Shown here: piece by piece, positions 1 to 5,020 of the stretch
How positions within the stretch are numbered: the stretch's first letter is position 1
Layout: every line of letters starts with the position of its first letter
From: Candidatus Aminicenantota bacterium
GTDB lineage: Bacteria > Acidobacteriota > Aminicenantia > Aminicenantales > Aminicenantaceae
Assembly (NCBI GenBank): GCA_004378665.1
Contig: SOIA01000304.1
Coordinates: 1 to 5,020 of the forward strand
Length of the DNA stretch: 5,020 nucleotides
Direction of reading: 5' to 3'
Program-made: the position numbers and the translations under genes
The notes under the pieces: generated by a model
Databases searched by the model: none
Seen by the model: only the letters and a program-made list of their open reading frames with translations
What the model was told of the DNA's origin: nothing

Positions 1-3000
1 CCTTCTTTCTCCTTGCTTGATGCACGGATTGATCCTCCGTGCTCTTCTATGATTTTTTTGGCGATGGGAAGGCCTAAACCGGTTCCGACGTCTTTGGTCG
101 AAAAATTGGGTTCAAAGATTCTCTCCAGCAACTCTTTTTCGATGCCGATGCCTGTATCTTTGATCTCGACTTTGATCCTGTCTTTTTTCCTGGAGACGGA
201 GATTCTGATCTCCCCTTTATCCTGGATGGCTTCGATGGCGTTGATGAATATGTTTCTGAGGGCGATCATCATCTTGCTTCGATCACCCACCATGTGAAAA
301 TCCCGGCCCTCGAATATCTCTTTGAACTTGATTCTTTCTGAGATCATTTTCTTATAAGGAGCCACCGTATCCTGGATGAGCACTTTCAAATCAAACGGCT
401 CTTTCCGCAGGGCTGCTTCTTTAGATGTCTCTAAAAATTCCTGGGCGATTTTTCTCAAATTCTCGACTTCTTTGATGATGTAAGACGCTGATTCCTGAAG
501 GGCCTGATCGAAATCTTTCCTCTTATCTTTGTAAACCCTGAGCAGGTGTTCCGCAGAGAGCTGGATGGGGGTCAGCGGATTCTTGATCTCGTGGGCGACT
601 TTTCTTGCCATTTCTGCCCAAGCCACCTTTTTACTCATTTCCGTCAGCTCCTGCTCGTGCTTCTTCAAGTTTTTGATCATGGTGTTGAACCCGTCGATCA
701 GAGTCTTCATCTCATCTTGAGGCTTATGAGGGATGGAGATTTCGAGATTTCCTGAGCTCACCTCTTTTGTCCCGACGAGCAGCTTTTTTATAGGAGTCAC
801 GATCATATGGCCGATACCTCGAGCAAGAGTCAGGACAACAGCAATGAAGAAGACAGAAATGAAGAACAGGAATTCGATCAGCTCTTCCGTTGCCTTCGAT
901 ATTTCCTGCTGTTCAAGAGGAAAAGGGAGTGAGATGAGAAGGAAGGAATCTCCGAGTGAATAAGAGGTCGTGAGTGTGTGGAAAGAGTAATCCCCGATTT
1001 TTTGAGTCTGGGTGTAGTACGGATTGTTTTCGTACTGGATTTTGTAATAGATCTCTCCATCGATCAGGTCAGGAAGCAGCCCGGAGTCAAAGAATTCCCT
1101 TCGGCTGGAAGAGATGATTCTTCCATCTTGATAGAGATTCACGTCGCTGGAGATGATGGAGCTGATTTCCAGGACCACATTTTCTGGGGGGGCGATCAAT
1201 GAGATCATTTCTTCTTGCTGGGTGAGCATGAAATCTTCCATCACTCGGCGGACAAAATTGGCATGGATTTCCGCTTTTTCGGTGAACTGTTGAGTAAAGA
1301 TCTGAGCGAAAAAGTCTCTGGTCAAGAATGTGAAAAGAAGGAGCGGAATAAACGCGATGGCCACAAAAGAGATGTAGACCCGGTTTGAAAACGACCAGAG
1401 GGGATTCTTGATTTTTTGTCCTGTTATGACCGCAATCAGGATAAAGAAGAAGAGAGACAGAGCGAGGTAGAAAAAGAGAAGCCTGAGGAATTCCGTGGAA
1501 AAATTCAAGAAATTCTTTTTGGGTATGAAGAGCGAATAAATCCTGGAATCTTTCTTGAAATAAAAAGAGAGATACTTTTTGTTTTTTTCGGTAAAGACCG
1601 ACCAGAGAGACCCTTGAGAATCGATTTTTTCCAGGACTGCAAGAGGAATACCGGATGAGATGTTGTTGGGATTGAAGATCAACCTGCCCTCTGGATCGAA
1701 TATTGCAAAACCCAAGTCAAACCGGTTCAAAGAAGGAATGGAAGTGACTCTCATGAGCTCGAAGTAGGGATTCGCTGAGTAGAGGAAAGGGAGCATATCG
1801 TAGTCGATGGAAAGATAAAGAATTGTTCTTCCCAAGTGATTGTCCTCCTCAAACCAGTCTTTGTACCCGAATAGAAAATCTCTTTCCTCACCCATTATGA
1901 ATGTGCTCAGGTAAGAAATGGACCAAGCCCGGCTGAGGGGAAGGTCATAGTCAGCGTTGTAGAGTTCAGGGACATTCAGAGAAAACCGGGAAAGAAACTC
2001 TCCATCCGGATTGAGTATCTCCAGGCTTGAATACCAGTTGAATTTTGCCGGTAGAGTCCTGTTCCATAATGAATGCGCGAAATCAGAAGGCTGAGCGTCC
2101 TTCATGAAGAAGACGATGGATTCTTCTCTTTTATCAATCTCAGGAAAGGATTGGTTGAGTATGAAGAAACCCCAGGATTCCTGTGACCTTATGATGTTCT
2201 GGAGGGAATTCTGGAGAAGAGAATCATTCCGCTTAGATGTGGAGTGATGGAGGGAGGTATAGATGAACAGGGTGGAAAGAAGCAGCGCTGATAGTAGGAT
2301 TTCCTTTTTTTTGAGGAGCTGAGGATAAAAGGATACACAGAAGACCAGGAGGAGAATTAGAAACTGAAAAGAGAAAAGAAGAGGAGAATTCCAATTTTTA
2401 AAAAGGAGGAGATAGGCTCCAAACCCCAAGATGAGGACGATCAGAGGCAGAAGGGGTCTTGAGGAGAGGAGAGAGACGATCCTCAACCCAGCGAACAGGA
2501 CAAAAAAGATCACGCAGAGGAACAGGTAAATACTGAGGTGAAGAAGGAAAAATGATGGGTCGAGAGAAAAACGGAGGAGGTTAATGTTGGAATGAACAAC
2601 GAGGCGGAAGAGGAATTCTTGAAACACGAAAACAAAAAACAGTGAAGTCAAGACGAATAACACAATAATCGGAACGGAAAGAGGTGAAAATTTTCGTCCT
2701 TCGTCTTGAATAAGACGTCGAGAATATATTGCCAGGCCACCGGCGATCAAGAAGAGAAAGAAAGATGTGAGAAAAATATCCGCAGGAGACTTTGTGAAAA
2801 CCCAGATGGAGAAGAAACTGGCTGAAGAGGGAGAGAAGATGGGAAGAGCCTGGAGTTTTTCCAGGTTGCTCAACGGGATAAAAATGAATCTCAGCCCGAC
2901 CAATATCAGCACCACAAGCAGTCCTGGCAGTGGTTTGTGTTCTTTAGAGAACGAGGGGGATTTGACAAAATAGATAAGGAGAGAGAGAAGGGAAATTCCG

Positions 3001-3821
3001 AGGAGTATGTAAAAAATAAAAAGGAAGTTTTCCTTTTGTTTTGAAATCTTTGCAGAAAGCGACGGAGCGCTGAGTGTAACGGTGGCGACTATCTTTTTGG
3101 CTTCATTCCTCAAAGGGAAGAGAAGGGAGCGAATCTCTTTCTGAGGGCCTGGCTGTCCGAAATATTCGTCCTTGTGCCGAGAAAAGAGTTTCTCGAATCC
3201 TGAGACATCACTCCGAAAATCCGAGTAATCGATGTCGCAGTTACTGAGCAGTTTGGGTTTCAAGAAATGATGATCTTTGAGATAGGGTGTTTTGAACTCC
3301 GGGATGAAAGCCAGAAGCCTGAAAAGGATAACGAATCCATCGGGGCTGACTTTCTGCAGCTCGGCAAGATAAACGGATGATTTGTGGTTGATGAGAAAAG
3401 AAAATTCCTGCTTGAGAGGATTGGACTCGTTTTCCTCTGGATACGGGATTTTGATAAAGTCAGCGATATTCCCCAGCCACAGTATGATTCGTCCCTCGCT
3501 GGAGTAATACCCGATGCCTTCAATTTCTGTATCAAGGTCGAGCCTTTTGAACAATCTGAATATCTCATCCTTTTCTTCAGGGAAGGGAGTATCCACGATC
3601 ATTTTTCTCTTCAGGTCCATGTGAGCGATGAGAGCGGAGAATTCGTTTTTAATGGCTTTGGCTTGATTCCTCAACTGAGCCAGGTTTTTCTGATAATGAC
3701 CGGAAGTGATCAGTACGGGAAGAAGTAAAGAGAGGATCAAGACCAATGCGGAGAGTAGGATCCCGAGAATGAATCCCCAGAGGAGGCCCTTGTTTTTAAT
3801 TGATTGAATAGAGATGTTCAA
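1..3821 (-). CDS. Giant NtrY-like sensor histidine kinase, about 12 membrane spans (C-terminus cut by window edge)
   Basis: Membrane sensor kinase: it should autophosphorylate on His and pass phosphate to a response regulator. The frame is open for 1273 codons with no stop. TM1 is at about 14-37, then extracytoplasmic segment 1 (38-263). Eight spans follow at about 264-286, 298-315, 347-366, 381-405, 424-448, 456-474, 478-498 and 507-524. Segment 2 is 526-777, TM10 778-801, TM11 815-834, segment 3 835-980 and TM12 984-1002. HAMP is about 1001-1056 (TPIKKL; DExxxL). The DHp has AHEIKNPLTP with His1077 and Asn1081. The ATPase has an N-box (Asn1194), DTGIGI from Asp1222, IFEPNFSTK and GTGLGL (1246-1251). 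The core matches NtrY, but no PAS lies between HAMP and DHp, and classical NtrY is only about 750 residues. Start: TTG at 3821-3819; the frame is closed by a stop at 3842-3840, and no ATG occurs before TM1. Only a short tail should be missing. Family and catalytic core are sure; the ligand is unknown. Confidence 0.95.
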   Translation of the reverse strand, partial: MNISIQSIKNKGLLWGFILGILLSALVLILSLLLPVLITSGHYQKNLAQLRNQAKAIKNEFSALIAHMDLKRKMIVDTPFPEEKDEIFRLFKRLDLDTEIEGIGYYSSEGRIILWLGNIADFIKIPYPEENESNPLKQEFSFLINHKSSVYLAELQKVSPDGFVILFRLLAFIPEFKTPYLKDHHFLKPKLLSNCDIDYSDFRSDVSGFEKLFSRHKDEYFGQPGPQKEIRSLLFPLRNEAKKIVATVTLSAPSLSAKISKQKENFLFIFYILLGISLLSLLIYFVKSPSFSKEHKPLPGLLVVLILVGLRFIFIPLSNLEKLQALPIFSPSSASFFSIWVFTKSPADIFLTSFFLFLIAGGLAIYSRRLIQDEGRKFSPLSVPIIVLFVLTSLFFVFVFQEFLFRLVVHSNINLLRFSLDPSFFLLHLSIYLFLCVIFFVLFAGLRIVSLLSSRPLLPLIVLILGFGAYLLLFKNWNSPLLFSFQFLILLLVFCVSFYPQLLKKKEILLSALLLSTLFIYTSLHHSTSKRNDSLLQNSLQNIIRSQESWGFFILNQSFPEIDKREESIVFFMKDAQPSDFAHSLWNRTLPAKFNWYSSLEILNPDGEFLSRFSLNVPELYNADYDLPLSRAWSISYLSTFIMGEERDFLFGYKDWFEEDNHLGRTILYLSIDYDMLPFLYSANPYFELMRVTSIPSLNRFDLGFAIFDPEGRLIFNPNNISSGIPLAVLEKIDSQGSLWSVFTEKNKKYLSFYFKKDSRIYSLFIPKKNFLNFSTEFLRLLFFYLALSLFFFILIAVITGQKIKNPLWSFSNRVYISFVAIAFIPLLLFTFLTRDFFAQIFTQQFTEKAEIHANFVRRVMEDFMLTQQEEMISLIAPPENVVLEISSIISSDVNLYQDGRIISSSRREFFDSGLLPDLIDGEIYYKIQYENNPYYTQTQKIGDYSFHTLTTSYSLGDSFLLISLPFPLEQQEISKATEELIEFLFFISVFFIAVVLTLARGIGHMIVTPIKKLLVGTKEVSSGNLEISIPHKPQDEMKTLIDGFNTMIKNLKKHEQELTEMSKKVAWAEMARKVAHEIKNPLTPIQLSAEHLLRVYKDKRKDFDQALQESASYIIKEVENLRKIAQEFLETSKEAALRKEPFDLKVLIQDTVAPYKKMISERIKFKEIFEGRDFHMVGDRSKMMIALRNIFINAIEAIQDKGEIRISVSRKKDRIKVEIKDTGIGIEKELLERIFEPNFSTKDVGTGLGLPIAKKIIEEHGGSIRASSKEKE

Positions 3822-4282
3822 ATTTTTTCTGCCTTGATTTCAATAATTCTCCAGATAGGTTTCATTTTCCCGCTGTCCTGACTCGATGGAGAGGGGGAAG
3901 CTCGGCTGTGATTTTCATTCACCATGAAAAAGAAGATGTGCAGCACGTGCTGGTCGTTGTTTTTGTTGTCTCTAAAAGACCACCTGGCTTTGAAAATGAA
4001 GTCATTCTCTTCGGGAGAGAGAGGGATTTCGCTCTCGGAAAAAAATTCGAATGTTGTGTAGGAGGAAAAAATTTTCTTGAACAGAAAATAAGCCTGTTGA
4101 TTGGAAAGTTGGTCGGAGAATGATATGGGCTCGGGAAGGGAGATGTTGATAGAGCTTTTTGAGGACAGAAGAGAGTAGAGTATCTTCGGCTTGTTCTGGA
4201 GAAATGCTTTCTCTATGTCTTGAGTGGTCGTGGAGAGGAGGGAGAAGAGTAGGGGAAGAAGGAGAATCTTGATGTTTGCCAT
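3818..4282 (-). CDS. Exported NTF2-like protein, DUF4783 type
   Basis: A 154-residue protein of unknown function. The N-terminus (MANIKILLLPLLFSLLSTTT) is a short signal peptide with one Lys and a Leu-rich core; cleavage is probably near residue 20. There is no lipobox and no cysteine at all, so a soluble periplasmic protein is likely. The mature part has an opening helix (DIEKAFLQNKPKILYSLL), then ISLPEPISFS, a helix NQQAYFLFKKIF, then alternating strands (TTFEFFSES, FIFKARWSF, HVLHIFFFMV) and a final strand (WRIIEIKAEKI). This order fits small NTF2-like DUF4783 proteins, which carry no known catalytic residues. A hydrophilic Ser/Pro-rich insert at about 125-140 lengthens the last hairpin. 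It overlaps the kinase start by 4 nt, so a role as accessory or ligand-binding partner of the kinase is plausible but unproven. No Shine-Dalgarno site is visible ahead of the ATG. Family assignment is by eye. Confidence 0.85.
   Translation of the reverse strand: MANIKILLLPLLFSLLSTTTQDIEKAFLQNKPKILYSLLSSKSSINISLPEPISFSDQLSNQQAYFLFKKIFSSYTTFEFFSESEIPLSPEENDFIFKARWSFRDNKNNDQHVLHIFFFMVNENHSRASPSPSSQDSGKMKPIWRIIEIKAEKI
3819..3836 (-). promoter_or_regulatory. Start region of the kinase: Shine-Dalgarno-like site and TTG codon overlapping the upstream stop
   Basis: On the minus strand a CAAGG (3836-3832) lies 10 nt before TTG (3821-3819). The TTG shares bases with the TGA stop of the upstream gene (3820-3818), giving a TTGA overlap. 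This is the TTG version of the common ATGA arrangement, in which a terminating ribosome restarts on the next gene. The next methionine codon falls after the first membrane span, so a later start would lose the membrane anchor. The start call is inferred from these points; it decides the kinase N-terminus and indicates translational coupling. Confidence 0.7.
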
Positions 4283-4291
4283 ATAAAAAAT

Positions 4292-4300
4292 ATTATCACA
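4292..4300 (-). promoter_or_regulatory. Extended -10 promoter candidate for the DUF4783-kinase pair
   Basis: The minus strand reads TGTGATAAT, a TG-N extended -10 followed by GATAAT (5 of 6 bases of TATAAT). No good -35 lies about 17 bp upstream (the hexamer there is CCTTTT), but extended -10 promoters tolerate that. The hexamer ends only 9 nt before the ATG at 4282, so transcription would start around 4282-4285 and yield a leaderless or nearly leaderless mRNA. This agrees with the missing Shine-Dalgarno site. The region is AT-rich, so a chance match is possible. Confidence 0.45.
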
Positions 4301-4301
4301 G

Positions 4302-4346
4302 CTTCTCAGAAGAAAAAAGGGGGCAGGCGACTTTTTTTATGAGAAG
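4302..4346 (-). repeat. Two-part hairpin in the RHH-DUF4783 gap
   Basis: Read on the minus strand, CTTCTCA (4346-4340) pairs with TGAGAAG (4308-4302). Inside it, AAAAAAG (4337-4331) pairs with CTTTTTT (4319-4313). An asymmetric internal loop (TA against CTTC) and an 11-nt C-rich apical loop complete the structure. A T-run (4290-4285) follows after about 11 nt, too far for a standard intrinsic terminator. The element could weaken read-through from the RHH gene, stabilise its 3' end, or act as a DNA site, since its inner-end arm sits directly upstream of the extended -10. Half of the pairing is A/T homopolymer, so its significance is modest. Confidence 0.4.
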
Positions 4347-4375
4347 TGATGCGGCGCTTTAATCCAATTTGTGAA

Positions 4376-4810
4376 TCAGGTTTTTTTTGTTTCTTTTTTG
4401 CTTTTTGTTTCTTTTTTCTCCGGGCCTTCTGGTTTTTCCATTTCTTTGGAAATTATGTTCTCGAGCTCTCCCTTTATTTTGTCTATCTTGTGCAGTTGGC
4501 TCGAGATTTTTGCGAAGAGGGGCTCCTGGTTCTTTATTCCTTCATGGATCAGGAATGCGGCACTCTCTGACCGGCTTTTGAACAATCCGGCGTCGACCAG
4601 CATCTTGAGCTTTTTGTCGCAGTCTTCGTTGATACGGATGCTGAGAACCGTATTTCTTGAGGCCATGGCTTTATCGATGACCTTTTTGATGGATTCTGCT
4701 GTCTTCACCGCGAATTTTTCCACCTGATTCCCCAATTCATCGAGAGCACTCGGGTGTTTTTTGGCTTTGGGCTTTGATTTTTTTTCTTGTTTGGCTTTTT
4801 TATTATCCAT
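4376..4810 (-). CDS. Ribbon-helix-helix DNA-binding protein with basic N- and C-terminal tails
   Basis: A 144-residue RHH (CopG/MetJ-type fold) DNA-binding protein. The Lys-rich tail (residues 2-19) is followed by an amphipathic helix at about 22-49 (ELGNQVEKFAVKTAESIKKV). The RHH core spans about 53-93: strand NTVLSIRI, helix A NEDCDKKLKMLVDAG, the turn LFKSRSES and helix B AAFLIHEGIK. A further heptad-like helix (about 97-121) and a Lys/Glu tail (122-144) complete it. In this fold two strands pair in a dimer and insert into the major groove, so side chains of the strand at 53-60 would read DNA. At 144 residues it is much longer than minimal RHH repressors (about 45-70), and the extra helices suggest higher-order assembly or a nucleoid-like role. 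No toxin gene adjoins it, so it does not look like an antitoxin. The ATG is supported by AGGAG 9 nt upstream. The palindromic promoter suggests autoregulation. Fold confident, target unknown. Confidence 0.9.
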   Translation of the reverse strand: MDNKKAKQEKKSKPKAKKHPSALDELGNQVEKFAVKTAESIKKVIDKAMASRNTVLSIRINEDCDKKLKMLVDAGLFKSRSESAAFLIHEGIKNQEPLFAKISSQLHKIDKIKGELENIISKEMEKPEGPEKKETKSKKETKKT

Positions 4811-4819
4811 AATTCACAT

Positions 4820-4824
4820 CTCCT
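4820..4824 (-). promoter_or_regulatory. Shine-Dalgarno site of the RHH gene
   Basis: AGGAG on the minus strand (4824-4820), 9 nt before the ATG at 4810. It fixes this ATG as the start and shows that the organism uses Shine-Dalgarno initiation. Its first base (4824) is also the outermost base of the operator repeat array. Confidence 0.8.
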
Positions 4825-4860
4825 GTAATTTGTAATTTAATTACATAATGCAGAATTACA
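4824..4860 (-). promoter_or_regulatory. Candidate operator: four TGTAATT heptamers around the RHH transcription start
   Basis: On the plus strand TGTAATT occurs at 4824-4830 and 4831-4837, and its inverse AATTACA at 4839-4845 and 4854-4860. The middle two make a perfect 15-bp palindrome, TGTAATTTAATTACA (4831-4845), centred on the predicted start of transcription and touching the -10. The last copy lies within the -35/-10 spacer, and the first abuts the Shine-Dalgarno site. Proteins bound here would block RNA polymerase. RHH repressors commonly bind short repeated or inverted sites in their own promoters, so autorepression is the simplest inference; another regulator is possible. Confidence 0.65.
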
Positions 4861-4873
4861 GATGCCCTGTCAA
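4845..4873 (-). promoter_or_regulatory. Sigma-70 promoter of the RHH gene
   Basis: On the minus strand a perfect -35 TTGACA (4873-4868), a 17-bp spacer and a -10 CATTAT (4850-4845, 4 of 6 bases). The start of transcription is expected near 4838, giving a leader of about 28 nt containing the AGGAG site. The perfect -35 and ideal spacing directly before a well-supported gene make this a convincing promoter. Confidence 0.8.
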
Positions 4874-4907
4874 GTTTTTTGTGGGCAGGATGATGCGGGG
4901 GAGAAAG

Positions 4908-4923
4908 CGGCTCTTTAGAGCCG
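4908..4923 (-). terminator. Compact hairpin, possible terminator of an upstream minus-strand transcript
   Basis: CGGCTCTTTAGAGCCG can fold with 6 pairs around a 4-nt loop (CGGCTC/GAGCCG), and is palindromic over all but the two central bases. On the minus strand it is followed by CTTTCTCCCC, a pyrimidine tract rather than a true U-run, so intrinsic termination would be weak. It lies 35 nt upstream of the RHH promoter, where insulation from an upstream gene would be expected. It could instead be a protein-binding palindrome. Confidence 0.4.
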
Positions 4924-4924
4924 A

Positions 4925-4976
4925 CGCATACACTCAGATTTTAGAGACGAATAGAGAGGCCATCGCCCCGTATGCG
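4925..4976 (-). repeat. Long-range inverted repeat next to the terminator-like hairpin
   Basis: CGCATAC (4925-4931) and GTATGCG (4970-4976) are perfect 7-bp inverted arms separated by 38 nt. The base of this stem is one nucleotide (4924) from the hairpin at 4908-4923, so on a minus-strand transcript the two helices could stack. I do not recognise any RNA family. The interior is pyrimidine-rich on the minus strand and I see no good inner stem. It may be part of a structured 3' end of an upstream gene or a small RNA. Confidence 0.3.
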
Positions 4977-5020
4977 ACCGGGCAGTGCTGTCTATTCTTT
5001 TGTCTCTTCTTCCTTTTCTT

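Larger units (their letters stand above)
4874..5020. other. Right-end stretch without an assignable gene
   Basis: On the minus strand all three frames enter from the right edge open and stop at different points. One ends EKEEETKE at a TAG (4994-4992), one ends about 28 codons in at a TGA (4936-4934), and one ends in a TAA inside the hairpin (4917-4915). The first has the Lys/Glu-rich composition of other tails in this locus and would leave a normal 120-bp gap before the RHH promoter, but 8 codons of purine-rich sequence cannot decide. No tRNA or other known RNA is evident. Confidence 0.5.

Noticed and set aside
2200..3000. Strong purine bias of the plus strand, possibly a structural DNA element
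   Set aside because: Explained by Leu/Phe/Ile codons (CTC, CTT, TTC, ATC) of the membrane spans on the minus strand. The tract is not a simple repeat and the frame stays coding.
3260..3728. Overlapping open frames on both strands (3384-3728 plus, 3260-3568 minus) inside the kinase
   Set aside because: They lie wholly within segment 1 of a continuous, domain-supported frame. They have no start signals and no recognisable protein features, so they are shadow frames.
4346..4727. Plus-strand frames with Phe/Leu-rich, membrane-like translations opposite the RHH gene
   Set aside because: The hydrophobicity is simply the antisense of the Lys/Glu-rich RHH coding sequence. The minus-strand gene has a promoter, a Shine-Dalgarno site and a clear fold.
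4376..4810. RHH protein as the antitoxin of a toxin-antitoxin pair
   Set aside because: No toxin-like gene adjoins it in the window, the downstream gene encodes an exported protein, and at 144 residues it is much longer than typical RHH antitoxins. The upstream neighbour is outside the window, so this is not excluded absolutely.
4863..4887. Short inverted repeat TGCCC...GGGCA flanking the -35 element
   Set aside because: Only 5 bp with a 15-nt loop; expected by chance and not linked to the heptamer array.
4992..5020. C-terminal end of an upstream minus-strand gene (EKEEETKE, stop at 4994-4992)
   Set aside because: Plausible in composition and position, but 8 codons of purine-rich sequence with two other frames also open cannot support a gene call.
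1..5020. CRISPR array, insertion sequence, tRNA or rRNA
   Set aside because: No regularly spaced repeats, no transposase or terminal inverted repeats, and no tRNA or rRNA sequence were recognised on either strand.

Overview
The window is a bacterial, probably chromosomal, locus read almost entirely from the minus strand. Transcription order (right to left) is: a structured intergenic stretch (about 4874-5020), a ribbon-helix-helix (RHH) DNA-binding protein (4810-4376), a small exported NTF2-like/DUF4783-type protein (4282-3818), and a very large NtrY-like sensor histidine kinase that starts at 3821 and runs off the left edge. All plus-strand open frames are shadows of these genes.

Lineage: the kinase resembles the giant multi-membrane-span NtrY-like kinases I recall from Bacteroidota and from Acidobacteriota/Aminicenantota-type bacteria. 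A canonical sigma-70 promoter (TTGACA, 17 bp, CATTAT) and a clear Shine-Dalgarno site ahead of the RHH gene argue against Bacteroidota, which use other promoter elements and rarely use Shine-Dalgarno sites. Moderate GC, many AGA/AGG arginine codons and Lys/Glu-rich tails would fit an Acidobacteriota/Aminicenantota-like organism. This is inference, not proof.

Right end (4811-5020): an upstream minus-strand gene may end here, but its reading frame cannot be chosen. Two adjacent stems follow, the second a compact terminator-like hairpin. Next comes a strong promoter overlaid by four copies of the heptamer TGTAATT/AATTACA, two of which form a perfect 15-bp palindrome at the expected transcription start. 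This is a good candidate operator, most simply for autoregulation by the RHH protein.

Middle (4283-4375): a 93-bp gap holds a two-part hairpin and an extended -10 promoter placed so close to the DUF4783 start codon that its mRNA would be nearly leaderless.

Left (1-4282): the exported protein and the kinase overlap by 4 nt (TTGA), implying translational coupling. The kinase has about 12 membrane spans, three extracytoplasmic segments carrying four Cache/PAS-like turn motifs, a HAMP domain and an intact DHp/HATPase core (His1077). The likely theme is envelope sensing: a secreted small protein made together with a multi-input sensor, next to a self-regulated DNA-binding protein. The signal, the partner response regulator (perhaps just beyond the left edge) and any role of the RHH protein in the pathway are unknown.
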